Origin: Rhizobiales bacterium NRL2
GTDB taxonomy: Bacteria > Pseudomonadota > Alphaproteobacteria > Minwuiales > Minwuiaceae
Reading direction: 5' to 3'
DNA length: 64,000 nucleotides
NCBI GenBank assembly: GCA_001664005.1
Contig: CP016093.1
Span: 2,625,001-2,689,000 of the forward strand
How positions within the stretch are numbered: the first letter of the stretch is position 1; each line of letters begins with the position of its first letter. Positions 25,918 through 35,700 of the stretch are shown here, in pieces. Both the position numbers and the translations under genes were made by a program. The notes under the pieces are model-generated. The model was not told where the DNA came from. It saw only the letters and a list, made by a program, of their open reading frames with translations, and searched no databases.

Positions 25918-26898
25918 ATGAAGATATGCATCTACGGTGCCGGCGCGATCGGCGGCTATGTCGGCGCGATGCTGGCGCGTCAGGGCGTCGACGTCAGCCT
26001 GATCGCCCGCGGGCCGCATCTGGCCGCCATGAAGGCCAACGGCCTGAAGCTGATCAGCGCCGAAGACGCATTCGTCGTGCGGCCGACGGTGACCGACGAT
26101 CCGTCGGAGCTCGGCCCGCAGGATTATGTCCTGCTGACCATGAAGGCCCATGGCGTCCGCGCTGTCGCCGACGCGATGCAGCCGCTGCTGGGGCCCGAGA
26201 CGGCCGTGGTCACGGCGCAGAACGGCATGCCCTGGTGGTACTTCTTCGGCCATGAAGGGCCGTTCGAGAACCGGCGGCTGGAAAGCGCCGATCCGGGCGG
26301 CGAGATCTGGGAAAAGATCGGCCCCGAACGCGCCATCGGCTCCGTCGTCTGGCAGGCGGCGGAAGTGCCGGAGCCCGGCGTGGTGAAACTCGGCTATGGC
26401 GATCGCCTGGCGCTGGGAGAGCCCGACGGCAGCCGGTCGGAACGTATCCAGGCGCTGTCGAAGACACTGATCGCCGCCGGCGTGAAGGCGCCGGTGCGTC
26501 CCAATCTCCGTAACGAGATCTGGGCCAAGCTCTGGGGCAATCTCAGCTTCAACCCGGTTTCCGCGTTGACGGCGGCGACCCTGGAAGGCATGGCCGGGGA
26601 CGCCGGCGTGCGCGAGGTCATCGCCGGGATGATGACCGAGGCCCAGGCCATCGGCGAGAAGCTGGGCGTGCGTTTTCCCATGACCGTGGACAAGCGGATC
26701 GAGGCCGCCTCGGCCGTCGGCGCGCACAAGACCTCGATGCTGCAGGATCTGGAAGGCGGGCGGACCATGGAGATCGAGCCGATCCTGGGCGCCGTGGCCG
26801 AACTGGGCCGCATGCTGGAACTGCCGACGCCGACCATCGACATCGTCTACAGTCTGGTGGTGCTGCGGGCGAAGAGCGCCGGCTGCTACGCCGCCTGA
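25918..26898 (+). CDS. panE: 2-Dehydropantoate 2-reductase family protein
   Basis: A 326-residue ApbA/PanE ketopantoate reductase, NADPH-dependent, acting in pantothenate synthesis. The nucleotide motif is YGAGAIGGYVGAML at residues 5-18, VLLTMKAH follows, and the C-terminal domain has the catalytic Lys in EIWAKLWGNLSFNPVSALT. Genomes often have several paralogues, and the family also includes 2-hydroxyacid reductases, so the symbol is probable and not certain. GGGAGGG lies 10 nt upstream of ATG 25918. The hydrolase gene follows after 12 nt, probably in one transcript. Confidence 0.85.
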   Translation: MKICIYGAGAIGGYVGAMLARQGVDVSLIARGPHLAAMKANGLKLISAEDAFVVRPTVTDDPSELGPQDYVLLTMKAHGVRAVADAMQPLLGPETAVVTAQNGMPWWYFFGHEGPFENRRLESADPGGEIWEKIGPERAIGSVVWQAAEVPEPGVVKLGYGDRLALGEPDGSRSERIQALSKTLIAAGVKAPVRPNLRNEIWAKLWGNLSFNPVSALTAATLEGMAGDAGVREVIAGMMTEAQAIGEKLGVRFPMTVDKRIEAASAVGAHKTSMLQDLEGGRTMEIEPILGAVAELGRMLELPTPTIDIVYSLVVLRAKSAGCYAA

Positions 26899-26910
26899 GG
26901 GGAGGATGCA

Positions 26911-27759
26911 ATGACCTACTGGCAGGACTGGTCCGACGAGGAAATGGAGCGGAACTTCAATCCGCGCGTGGCCGCGCCCGACGCGGCGGACCTGCTCGCC
27001 GGCTTCGTGGAGAAGGCCGCCCAGGCGCGCCGCAACCTCGATATGCGCCGAAACATCGCCTATGGCGACCACCTGCGCGAGGTCTACGACGTCTTTCCCG
27101 GCATCGTCGGCGGTCCGATGCACATCTTCATTCACGGCGGCTACTGGCGGGCGCTGTCGAAGGACGAGCACAGCTTCGTCGCCCAGCCGTTCAACGGCGC
27201 CGGCGCGACCGTCGTGCTGATCAACTATCCGCTCTGCCCGGAAGTCACGCTGCAGAGCCTGGCGGATTCGGTGATGCGCGGGATTGCCCACGCCGCAAAG
27301 CGCGCCGCCGACTACGGCGCGGATCCGGCTCGGGTGCACCTGAGCGGCCACTCGGCGGGGGCGCATCTCTCGGCCCTCGCCGCCGCCCGCGACTGGACCG
27401 GTGACGGCCTGGAAGCCGACCTTATCAAATCGGCGACGCTGCTTTCCGGCGTCTTCGACCCGGCGGTCGCCATGCGCACCACCATCAACGCCGAGATCGG
27501 GCTGGACGACGCCCAGGCGCGCCGCATGAACGTGCTGCAGGCCGGCTTCCGTCCCCTGCCCCACGTGGACGTTCTTCTCGCCGCCGGCGGCGCCGAGCCC
27601 GATGGCTGGATCCGCCAGTCCACCGACTATCGCGACATGTTCGGCATCGAGCGCGAGGTGATGCTCCCCGAGGGCGCCAACCACTTCACGCTGCTCGATC
27701 ACGTGACCGACCCGAAGGATCCCCTCGGCCGCTCGATGCTGGCCCTCATGGACCTCTGA
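26911..27759 (+). CDS. Alpha/beta hydrolase, kynurenine formamidase-like
   Basis: A 282-residue esterase of the arylformamidase-like group. The oxyanion motif is FIHGGYWRALSK, the nucleophile is Ser148 in LSGHSAGAHLSAL, and the acid/His pair probably includes the His in GANHFTLLDH. The HGG(Y/F)W motif with GHSAGAH is shared by kynurenine formamidases and carboxylesterases, so tryptophan breakdown is one option; no other kynurenine-pathway genes are close. It is co-oriented with panE, and its last 14 nt overlap the end of aat on the other strand. Confidence 0.8.
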   Translation: MTYWQDWSDEEMERNFNPRVAAPDAADLLAGFVEKAAQARRNLDMRRNIAYGDHLREVYDVFPGIVGGPMHIFIHGGYWRALSKDEHSFVAQPFNGAGATVVLINYPLCPEVTLQSLADSVMRGIAHAAKRAADYGADPARVHLSGHSAGAHLSALAAARDWTGDGLEADLIKSATLLSGVFDPAVAMRTTINAEIGLDDAQARRMNVLQAGFRPLPHVDVLLAAGGAEPDGWIRQSTDYRDMFGIEREVMLPEGANHFTLLDHVTDPKDPLGRSMLALMDL

Positions 27760-28405
27760 GCACGAGGTCCAGCGCCCGTTCGCCCTCGATGCGCGGCCCG
27801 GCGGCCTCGAAATCGCCTTCGGCGGCCAGGGCTTCGTTCAGCCGCACCATGAAGGCGTGCCGCGGCACCGCCTCGACGCCGAACTGCTTCAGGTGATCGT
27901 TGACGAACTGGCTGTCGAGCAGCCGGTAGCCGCCGGCCCGCAGACGCGCGACCAGATGCACCAGCGCGACCTTGGAGGCATCGGTCTCGATCGAGAACAT
28001 GCTCTCGCCGAAGAAGGCGGCGCGGATCGCCACGCCGTAGAGTCCGCCGACCAGCCGGCCCTCGCTCCAGCATTCCACCGAGTGCGCCAGACCCAGGCGG
28101 AACAGTTCGCCATAAGCGCGCACGATCTCCGAGTTGATCCAGCTGTCGAACCGCCCGCGGGTATAGTTGAGCTCGCCGCACTGGCGGATGACCTCGTCGA
28201 AGGCGACATCCGCCGTGACCTTGAAGCGGTCCTGCCGCACCGTCTTCCGCAACCGTTTCGGCACATGGAAACCTTCGAGCGGCAATACCCCGCGCTCGTC
28301 CGGATCGACCCAGAAGAGCTGGGAATCGTCCCGGGTTTCGGCCATGGGGAACAGGCCGCGCGAATAGGCCTGAACCAGCAGGTTCGGTGTCAGCCGGTCA
28401 GCCAC
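27746..28405 (-). CDS. aat: Leucyl/phenylalanyl-tRNA-protein transferase
   Basis: A 219-residue Aat, which adds Leu or Phe to N-terminal Arg or Lys of proteins to mark them for ClpS/ClpAP. The family pattern is intact: [23 protein letters not shown], then [49 protein letters not shown] and [20 protein letters not shown] 28405 overlaps the 3' end of accC by 8 nt, so translation is probably coupled. The frame is open upstream to 28753 but that part lies inside accC. Confidence 0.95.
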   Translation of the reverse strand: MADRLTPNLLVQAYSRGLFPMAETRDDSQLFWVDPDERGVLPLEGFHVPKRLRKTVRQDRFKVTADVAFDEVIRQCGELNYTRGRFDSWINSEIVRAYGELFRLGLAHSVECWSEGRLVGGLYGVAIRAAFFGESMFSIETDASKVALVHLVARLRAGGYRLLDSQFVNDHLKQFGVEAVPRHAFMVRLNEALAAEGDFEAAGPRIEGERALDLVLRGP

Positions 28406-29747
28406 CGACCAGTCTGTCGAGGTTCTGTTCCAGCCAGTGGATGTCATAGGCGCCGTCGATGAACGCCTGGTCGTCCACCAGGGCCATATGCAGCGGGATC
28501 GTCGTCGAGATGCCGCCGATGACGTACTCCTCCAGACAGCGGCGCAGCCGCATGAGGCATTCGTTCCGCGTCCGGCCGTGGACCACCAGCTTGGCGATGA
28601 GGCTGTCGTAGTAGGGCGGCACCGAATAGCCGTCATAGAGGCCGGAATCGACGCGCACGCCGAGGCCGCCCGGCGGATGGTAGTCCGTGACCCGGCCGGG
28701 CGTCGGCGAAAAGGTGCGGTGGTTCTCGGCGTTGATCCGGCATTCGACCGCATGGCCGGTGAACTCGACGTCGTCCTGGGCGAAGCTCAGCGGCGCACCG
28801 GAGGCGACGCGAATCTGCTCGCGGACCAGGTCGATGCCGGTGATCGCCTCGGTCACCGGATGCTCCACCTGCAGGCGCGTGTTCATCTCGATGAAGAAGA
28901 ACTCGCCATCCTCGTAGAGGAATTCGATGGTCCCGGCGCCGCGGTAGTTGAGATCGCTGACCGCCTTGGCCGCCTTGGCGCCGATATCGGCCCGCTGCGC
29001 GGCGTTCAGCGCAGGCGACGGCGCTTCCTCGAGAACCTTCTGGTGACGGCGCTGGAGCGAGCAGTCCCGCTCGCCCAGATGGACCGCGTGGCCCTGACCG
29101 TCGCCGAAGACCTGCACTTCGATATGCCGGGGCTGACCGAGATACTTCTCCATGTACATCCGGTCGTCGCCGAAGGCGTGCATGGCTTCCGCCCTGGCCT
29201 GGGAGAGCAGCTCCGGCAGCCGCTCGGCGTCCGGGATCACCTGCATGCCGCGCCCACCGCCGCCGGCCGCGGCCTTGACCAGAACCGGATAGCCGATCTC
29301 GGCGGCGATGGCGCGCGCCTTGTCGATGTCCTCCAGCGCGCCGTCATAGCCCGGCACCACGGGCACGCCGAGTTCCTTCATCGAGGTCTTGGCCGCGATC
29401 TTGTCGCCCATCAGGCGAATATGCTCGGGCGTCGGGCCGATGAAGGCGATGTTGTGCGCCTCGACGATCTCGGCGAAGCGGGCGTTTTCCGAGAGGAAGC
29501 CATAGCCCGGATGGATGGCGTCGGCGTCGGTGATCTCGGCGGCCGAAATGATCGCGGGAATGTTCAGATAGCTCAGCTTCGGGCTGGGCGGACCGATGCA
29601 GACGGATTCGTCGGCCAGGCGCACATGCATGGCCTCGGCGTCCGCGGTGGAGTGGATCGCCACCGTCTTGATGCCCATCTCGTGGCAGGCGCGGTGGATG
29701 CGAAGCGCGATCTCGCCCCGATTCGCGATCAGAATCTTTTCGAACAT
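28398..29747 (-). CDS. accC: Acetyl-CoA carboxylase, biotin carboxylase subunit
   Basis: A 449-residue biotin carboxylase, full length. It starts [21 protein letters not shown], has [15 protein letters not shown], and the ATP-grasp glycine loop [12 protein letters not shown]. The metal and bicarbonate-site segments [23 protein letters not shown] and [16 protein letters not shown] follow. It carboxylates the biotin on AccB, the first half-reaction of malonyl-CoA formation. It is 13 nt after accB. Confidence 0.98.
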   Translation of the reverse strand: MFEKILIANRGEIALRIHRACHEMGIKTVAIHSTADAEAMHVRLADESVCIGPPSPKLSYLNIPAIISAAEITDADAIHPGYGFLSENARFAEIVEAHNIAFIGPTPEHIRLMGDKIAAKTSMKELGVPVVPGYDGALEDIDKARAIAAEIGYPVLVKAAAGGGGRGMQVIPDAERLPELLSQARAEAMHAFGDDRMYMEKYLGQPRHIEVQVFGDGQGHAVHLGERDCSLQRRHQKVLEEAPSPALNAAQRADIGAKAAKAVSDLNYRGAGTIEFLYEDGEFFFIEMNTRLQVEHPVTEAITGIDLVREQIRVASGAPLSFAQDDVEFTGHAVECRINAENHRTFSPTPGRVTDYHPPGGLGVRVDSGLYDGYSVPPYYDSLIAKLVVHGRTRNECLMRLRRCLEEYVIGGISTTIPLHMALVDDQAFIDGAYDIHWLEQNLDRLVGG

Positions 29748-29760
29748 GGCCCGGCCGTTC

Positions 29761-30213
29761 CTATTCGATCACGACCAGCGGCTGCTCGAACTCGACCGGC
29801 TGTTCATTCTCGACCAGAACCGCAACCACCTTGCCGGACAGCGGGGCGGGCACCGGGTTCATGGTCTTCATCGCCTCGACGATCATGACGGTCTGGCCCT
29901 TCTCGATCGTATCGCCGACCGTAACGAAGGGCCTGGCCCCCGGTTCGGGCGCCGTGTAGACGGTGCCGACCATCGGGGAGAGCACCTTCGTCCCCGCGGT
30001 CTCGGCCTCACGGCCGCCCTCCGTTCCGGGCTGCCCCGCCATCGCGGGCGCGGCCGCCGGAGCCTGGGATGCGGCGGCCATGACCGGCGCCGGCGACTTG
30101 CCGAGGCGGACCTTGACGTCGCCCTCTTCCCATTCGATCTCCGTCAGACCGCTCTCGTTCAACAGCGCCGCCAGTTTGGTCAGCGCTTCCATATCGACGT
30201 TCAGTTTGGTCAT
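29761..30213 (-). CDS. accB: Acetyl-CoA carboxylase biotin carboxyl carrier protein
   Basis: A 150-residue BCCP. A helical N-terminal segment ([29 protein letters not shown]) is followed by an Ala/Pro linker and a biotinyl domain beginning [17 protein letters not shown]. The biotinylated residue is Lys116 in [11 protein letters not shown]; the common motif is AMKMMN, so Met to Thr after the Lys is a mild variation. Its ATG overlaps the aroQ stop by 4 nt. Confidence 0.97.
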   Translation of the reverse strand: MTKLNVDMEALTKLAALLNESGLTEIEWEEGDVKVRLGKSPAPVMAAASQAPAAAPAMAGQPGTEGGREAETAGTKVLSPMVGTVYTAPEPGARPFVTVGDTIEKGQTVMIVEAMKTMNPVPAPLSGKVVAVLVENEQPVEFEQPLVVIE

Positions 30214-30677
30214 GAACCCGCCATCTGCTGTTGTTTGGCCGCCTTCAGTTCAGCGGTCAGCGCCTGAATCGCAAGTATATAGCCTAGCGAACCGAAGCCG
30301 CAGATCACCCCCTTCGCGGCCTTCGACACCCAGGAATGGTGTCTGAAGTCCTCCCGCTGGTGAATGTTGGAGAGATGGACCTCGATCGTCGGAATCTCAA
30401 CCGCCAGCAACGCGTCCAGTATCGCGACCGACGTGTGGGAGTAGCCGGCCGGGTTGATGATGATTCCGTCCGCCCCCCCCTTGGCTTCGTGGATCCAGTC
30501 CACAAGTTCGCCTTCATGGTTGGATTGCCGGAAATCGATCTGCACGCCGAAGCCCTGGGCGATCTGCCGGCAGGAACCTTCGATATCGGCCAGTGTCTCG
30601 CGGCCGTAGACCTCCGGCTGGCGCGTGCCCAGCAGGTTCAGGTTCGGTCCGTTGAGTATCAGCAAGGTTTCGGACAT
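30210..30677 (-). CDS. aroQ: 3-Dehydroquinate dehydratase type II
   Basis: A 155-residue type II dehydroquinase of the shikimate pathway. It shows [20 protein letters not shown] with the lid Arg and Tyr region, then [33 protein letters not shown] and [18 protein letters not shown] with the catalytic His. It heads the aroQ-accB-accC-aat operon, an order recurrent in alphaproteobacteria, and is divergent from thiSG across about 130 nt. Confidence 0.97.
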   Translation of the reverse strand: MSETLLILNGPNLNLLGTRQPEVYGRETLADIEGSCRQIAQGFGVQIDFRQSNHEGELVDWIHEAKGGADGIIINPAGYSHTSVAILDALLAVEIPTIEVHLSNIHQREDFRHHSWVSKAAKGVICGFGSLGYILAIQALTAELKAAKQQQMAGS

Positions 30678-30810
30678 GCGTGACGCGCACCCCTTTTTTC
30701 TTGATTGCCCGCGCGGTTATAGTGCCTTTACCGATCACGGGAAACCGTCGCCTGCGCGCCGGACGCGCCACGGACGGCCTCACCAGAAAAGACGCAGTGG
30801 AACGGCTGAG

Positions 30811-31800
30811 ATGCGGATTACCGTCAATGGCAAGGAGCGCGATTTCGACGAGGGAATCACGATCCTCGACCTCCTGAGCCAGATGCGCCTCGATTCGCGC
30901 AAGATCGCGGTCGAACTCAACCTGGAGATCGTGCCCCGCTCCGCCTATCACCGCACGGCGCTGGAGTACGGCGACCAGATCGAGATCGTCCATTTCATCG
31001 GCGGCGGCGCAGATACCGCCAGCCGGCGCGGCGAAGACAGCTTCACCGTCGCCGGCCGCACCTTCACCTCGCGTCTGCTGGTCGGCACCGGCAAGTACAA
31101 GGACTACGAGCAGAACGCCCGCGCCCTGGAGGCGTCGGGCGCGGAGATCATCACCGTCGCGGTCCGCCGGGTGAACCTCACCGATCCCGACAAGCCCATG
31201 CTGGTGGATTTCATCGACCCGAAGAAATACACTTTCCTGCCCAACACCGCCGGGTGCTTCACGGCGGAGGATGCCGTGCGCACGCTCCGCCTGGCGCGCG
31301 AGGCCGGCGGCTGGGACCTGGTCAAGCTGGAGGTCCTGGGCGACCAGAAGACGCTCTACCCCGACATGCCGGAAACCGTCCGCGCGGCCGAGATGCTGCT
31401 CAAGGAAGGCTTCGAGGTCATGGTCTATTGCTCCGACGACCCGATCCAGGCGAAGCGGCTGGAGGACATGGGCTGCTGTGCGATCATGCCGCTGGGCGCG
31501 CCGATCGGCTCGGGCCTGGGCATCCAGAACCCGGTCAATATCCGCCTGATCATCGAACAGGCCAATGTGCCGGTGCTGGTCGACGCCGGCGTCGGCACGG
31601 CCTCCGACGCGGCCATCGCCATGGAGCTGGGCTGCGACGGCGTGCTGATGAACACCGCCATCGCCGAGGCCGGGGACCCGATCCTGATGGCCCGGGCCAT
31701 GAAGGCCGCGGTCGAGGCCGGCCGCATGGCCTATCTCGCCGGCCGCATGCCGAAGAAGAAATACGCCGATCCGTCCTCGCCGCTGGGCGGGTTGATCTAG
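30811..31800 (+). CDS. thiG: Fused ThiS sulfur carrier and ThiG thiazole synthase
   Basis: A 329-residue fusion. Residues 1-66 are a ThiS ubiquitin-like domain ([15 protein letters not shown], then [11 protein letters not shown] and [10 protein letters not shown]). From about residue 75 it is ThiG ([15 protein letters not shown], Schiff-base Lys172 in [25 protein letters not shown] and [16 protein letters not shown]). ThiG builds the thiazole phosphate of thiamine from deoxyxylulose phosphate, dehydroglycine and ThiS-thiocarboxylate. In this fusion the ThiS Gly-Gly is internal and not C-terminal. Such fusions are known in alphaproteobacteria. ATG 30811 directly begins ThiS; no TPP riboswitch is seen upstream. 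Confidence 0.95.
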   Translation: MRITVNGKERDFDEGITILDLLSQMRLDSRKIAVELNLEIVPRSAYHRTALEYGDQIEIVHFIGGGADTASRRGEDSFTVAGRTFTSRLLVGTGKYKDYEQNARALEASGAEIITVAVRRVNLTDPDKPMLVDFIDPKKYTFLPNTAGCFTAEDAVRTLRLAREAGGWDLVKLEVLGDQKTLYPDMPETVRAAEMLLKEGFEVMVYCSDDPIQAKRLEDMGCCAIMPLGAPIGSGLGIQNPVNIRLIIEQANVPVLVDAGVGTASDAAIAMELGCDGVLMNTAIAEAGDPILMARAMKAAVEAGRMAYLAGRMPKKKYADPSSPLGGLI

Positions 31801-31844
31801 GCAATCATCTGACAAGAAACGCATCCAGAGGGAGGGGTTAGCGC

Positions 31845-32621
31845 ATGATGTTCGACCTGCGCGGCAAGACCGCGATCGTCACCGGTTCGACCAAGGGTAT
31901 CGGCAAGGCCATCGCGGAGGCCTTCGCGAAGCAGGGGGCCAACGTGGTCGTCTCCAGCCGCAAGGCGGATGCCGTCGAGGCGGTGACGCAGGATATCAAC
32001 GACAATCACGCCGCCCATGGCGGCCGCGCCGTCGGCATTCCGTGCAACATCTCCTACAAGGAACAGCTCGAGATGCTGGTCGCGGAGACCCGCAACGCCT
32101 TCGACAAGGTCGACGTGCTGGTGTGCAACGCCGCGGTCAACCCGTTCTACGGCTCCTCGCTGGAAATTCCGGACACGGCCTTCGACAAGATCATGGACGT
32201 CAACATCAAGTCCAATCACTGGCTGGCCAACCTGGTGCTGCCGGAGATGATCGAGCGCAAGGACGGCACCATCATCATCGTCTCGTCGATCGGCGGCCTG
32301 CGCGGCTCCCGCGTGCTCGGCGCCTATGCCATCTCCAAGGCGGCGGACATGCAGATGGTGCGCAACATCGCCATGGAATACGGCAAGTCGAACATCCGCG
32401 CCAACGCCATCGCGCCGGGGCTGATCCAGACCGACTTCGCCCGCGCGCTCTGGGAGGATCCGGAGTTCCGCGCCCGCTCCGAGGCCCAGGCCCCGCTGAA
32501 CCGCATCGGCCAGCCCGAGGAGATCGCCGGTCTCGCCGTCTACATGGCCTCGAAGGAAGGCAGCTTCCTCACGGGTCAGACCATCGCCGTCGACGGCGGT
32601 GTGACCATCTCCGGCGGCTGA
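31845..32621 (+). CDS. SDR-family oxidoreductase
   Basis: A 258-residue classical short-chain dehydrogenase. TGSTKGIG at residues 13-20 binds the cofactor, CNAAVN is the NNAG-type motif, Ser147/148 precedes the active-site Tyr161 and Lys165 in GAYAISKAA, and APGLIQTDFA follows. The closing AVDGGVTISGG is typical. VVSSRKADAV after beta-2 suggests NADP preference, because Arg/Lys follows the Ser pair. The substrate is unknown. AGGGAGGGG lies upstream of the ATG, and a strong terminator follows. Confidence 0.9.
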   Translation: MMFDLRGKTAIVTGSTKGIGKAIAEAFAKQGANVVVSSRKADAVEAVTQDINDNHAAHGGRAVGIPCNISYKEQLEMLVAETRNAFDKVDVLVCNAAVNPFYGSSLEIPDTAFDKIMDVNIKSNHWLANLVLPEMIERKDGTIIIVSSIGGLRGSRVLGAYAISKAADMQMVRNIAMEYGKSNIRANAIAPGLIQTDFARALWEDPEFRARSEAQAPLNRIGQPEEIAGLAVYMASKEGSFLTGQTIAVDGGVTISGG

Positions 32622-32651
32622 CGGCCGGCGCCAGCCACGCCCCGACGAACG

Positions 32652-32684
32652 AAGGGCGGCCGCTTCCGGGCGGCCGCCCTTTTT
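32652..32684 (+). terminator. Rho-independent terminator after the SDR gene
   Basis: An 11-bp stem, 32652-32662 with 32671-32681, closes an 8-nt loop and runs into a T tract (TTTTT). Read on the minus strand the stem is not followed by T residues, so it should act mainly on the SDR transcript and not on the facing RTX gene, whose stop is 22 nt further on. Confidence 0.88.
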
Positions 32685-32706
32685 CTTCGCCGCATTCCCC
32701 TGACGG

Positions 32707-35700
32707 TCAGAAGATGAAGTCGTCGGTTTCGTCGAGTGTCGTGGAGACGACGCCCTGCAGGGTGATCGACTGCCCGTTAAAGGTGATCACCGTGTCGCCG
32801 CCGGTCTGCTGGATCGACAGATCGCCGAAGCCGATGCCCAGCGCCGACAGATCGATCACGTCCTCCGTGGCGGCGCCCGCGGTGAAGTCCTCGATCACGT
32901 CGTCGCCCCAGAGATCGTTGTCGAAGACGAACAGGTCGTCGCCGACCTCGCCGGCCAGGGTGTCATTGTCGCCGCCGCCGGAGCCGCCGTTCAGCGTGTC
33001 GTTGCCGTCATCGCCGAACATGCTGTCGTCGCCCGCGCCGCCGAAGAGCTGGTCGTTGCCGAGGCCGCCGTCGACCACGTCGTCGCCCGCATTGCCGAGG
33101 ACCGTGTCGTCGCCTTCCTCGCCGCGCACGGTGTCGAGGCCGTCGCCGCCCTCGAGGCTGTCATTGTCCAGCCCGCCCAGCAGCGAGTCGTTGTCGTCCC
33201 CGCCGAACAGCACGTCCTGCCCGCCGGCGCCGTTCAGCTGATCGTCGCCGATGCCGCCGAAGATGGTGTCGAAGCCGACCAGCGTGTCGAGCGCCGGATC
33301 GTCGCCATTGATCGTGTCGTTGCCGGCCCCGCCGAAGAGAAGGTCCAGATTGCCGCCGCCCAGGATCAGGTCGTCGCCGTCACCGCCGTTGATCGTATCG
33401 TTGCCGAACTGGCCGCGCAGCGTGTCGTTGCCGAGGCCGCCGTCGATGGTGTCGTCTTCGGAACCCCCCAGCACGCGGTCGTCGCCGTCGCCGGCGTCGA
33501 CGGTGTCGTTGCCGGCCCCGGCCGAGATCGTGTCGTTGCCGGCGCCGCCGAACAGCAGATCGTCATCGTCGCCGCCGTTCAGGCTGTCGGCGCCGTCACC
33601 GCCGTTCAGGATGTCGGCCCCGGCCGCGCCGATCAGCGTGTCGCTGCCGCCATTGCCATCGATGGAGTCCGCGCCCGCGCCGCCGTTCAGGCTGTCGGCG
33701 CCGAGATCCGCCCCGCCGTCCATGGTGTCGTCATCTGCGCCGCCGTTGATCGTGTCGTTGCCATCCCCGCCGCTCAGGCTGTCGAAGCCGGAACCGCCGT
33801 CGATCAGGTCGTCATCCGCGCCGCCGTCGACGGTGTCGTCGCCATCGCCAGCGTCGACCGTGTCGTTGCCCGCACCTGCGTCGAGCGTGTCGGCGCCTGC
33901 GCCGCCGGTGATGGTATCGGCGCCCGCGCCGCCGCGGATCGTATCGTTGTCGTCGCCGCCATCCAGCGTGTCGGCGCCGTCGCCGCCGACAATGCTGTCC
34001 GCGCCGGCCAGGCCGAAGAAGTGGTTGTCCAGCGTGTCGCCGGTCAGCGTGTCGGCGAAGGCCGAGCCGATCGCACCCTCGATCGCGGTGAGCGTGTCAC
34101 CCGTGGCGTCGCCGCCATTGGCGATGCCGAGGCCGAGATCGATCTCCACCGCCTCGCCCGAGGTCGAGTAGTCGGCGCAATCCTCACCCGAATTGCCGTC
34201 CAGACTGTCGGCGCCCGCGCCGCCGCGGAGCGTATCGTTCAGCAGACCGCCGTCGACGGAGTCGTTGCCATCCCCGGCGACGATGAAGTCGTTGCCGTCG
34301 AGTCCCTGGATGATGTCGTTGCCGGCCGTCCCGTTCAGCGGGATGTCGTCGCCATTGGTCCCCTGGATGATGCTCGGGCCGCCGAATTCGAAGTCGTCGG
34401 CGTCGAGCTGGCCGACCAGCACGCCGGTCAGGACCAGGCTGTTGCCGCCGCCCAGGTCTATGGTCGTGTCGGTACCGTTATCGGTGGCGTTCGCCAGCAC
34501 GTCCGCGAAGTCGTTCAGCGCCGAGACGCCCTGGACGTCGATCACGTCGATGGTCCCCGCGCCCGGCGTGAAGTTGCCGATGGTGTCGTTGCCGTCGCCG
34601 TCGGCGATGACGAAGCGGTCGTCGCCCGCGCCGCCGTCCATGAAGTCGTCGCCCAGGCCCCCGATCAGCGTATCGTCGCCCGTGCCCCCGCCCAGCGTGT
34701 CGGCGCCGTCGCCGCCGTCTAGCGTGTCCGCCCCGCCGTCACCGGCCAGGAAGTCGTCGCCGCCGCCCGCGGCAATGGTGTCCGCACCGTCGCCGCCGAA
34801 GAAGCGGTTGGCCTCTGCGCCGCCGGTGAGCGTGTCATTCGCCGCTGTGCCGATGGCGCCTTCGAAGTTCGAAACCGTATCATCGCCGACCAGCGTATCC
34901 GCGGTGTCGAAGTCGACCGGGCCCGCTTCGCCGGAGAAGTCCAGCAGATCCAGCCCCGCGCCGCCGTCGAGCACGTTCGCGCCCGCGCCGCCGGCGACCG
35001 TGTCGGCGCCGATACCGGCGTCGACCGTGTCATCGCCGTCGCCCGCCGCAATGCTGTCTGCGCCCGCGCCGCCGAACAGGGTGTCGCCCGCCGCGCTGCC
35101 GATCAGCGTGTCGGCGAAGGCCGAGCCGATCACCTGCTCGATGCCGGAAACCGTATCGTTGCCGCCGTTGGAGAGGTCGAAGCTGACGCCCGACGTCTCG
35201 CCGGAGAAGTCGACCGTATCCGAACCCGCGCCGCCGACCACCGAGTCCGCGCCCTGGCCCACGAACAGCAGGTCGTCGCCGTCGCCGCCGAACAGGCTGT
35301 CATTGCCCGCATTGCCGCCCAGCGTGTCGTTGCCGTCGCCGGCGGTGATGATATCGGCCCCGATGCCGCCCAGCAGGATGTTGCCGCCGGCCGTACCGGT
35401 CAGCGTATCGTTGAAGTTCGAGCCGGTGATGTTCTCGAAAGCCGCGATCTGGTCGCCCGCCGCGTGGCCGCCGGACGCCGTGTTGAGTGCGATGTTGACG
35501 GTCACCGCCGCCGAGGAGCCGGCATAGGAAATCGTGTCATTGCCCAGGCCGCCGTCCAGCGTGTCCGCGCCGGCGCGGCCCTCGATCAGGTCGTTGCCGA
35601 GCAGGCCCGAGAGCAGGTTGGCGAAGCCGTCGCCGCGCAGGACATCATCGAAGGCCGATCCGATGACATTCTCGATCCGGTCGAAGATGTCGCCCGTGGC

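Noticed and set aside
28406..28753. A 5' extension of the aat frame into accC
   Set aside because: The added residues are an out-of-frame reading of accC; GTG 28405 starts at the conserved Aat domain.
30804..30812. GCTGAGATG before thiSG resembling part of a TPP riboswitch (thi box)
   Set aside because: It runs into the ATG itself, and the pyrophosphate-sensor part and the paired stems of a TPP riboswitch are absent upstream.
32042..35527. Several long Pro/Ser-rich plus-strand frames over the 3' part of the RTX gene
   Set aside because: Same cause: antisense to RTX repeats, compositional shadow only. The frame at 40699-42150 is rejected likewise.
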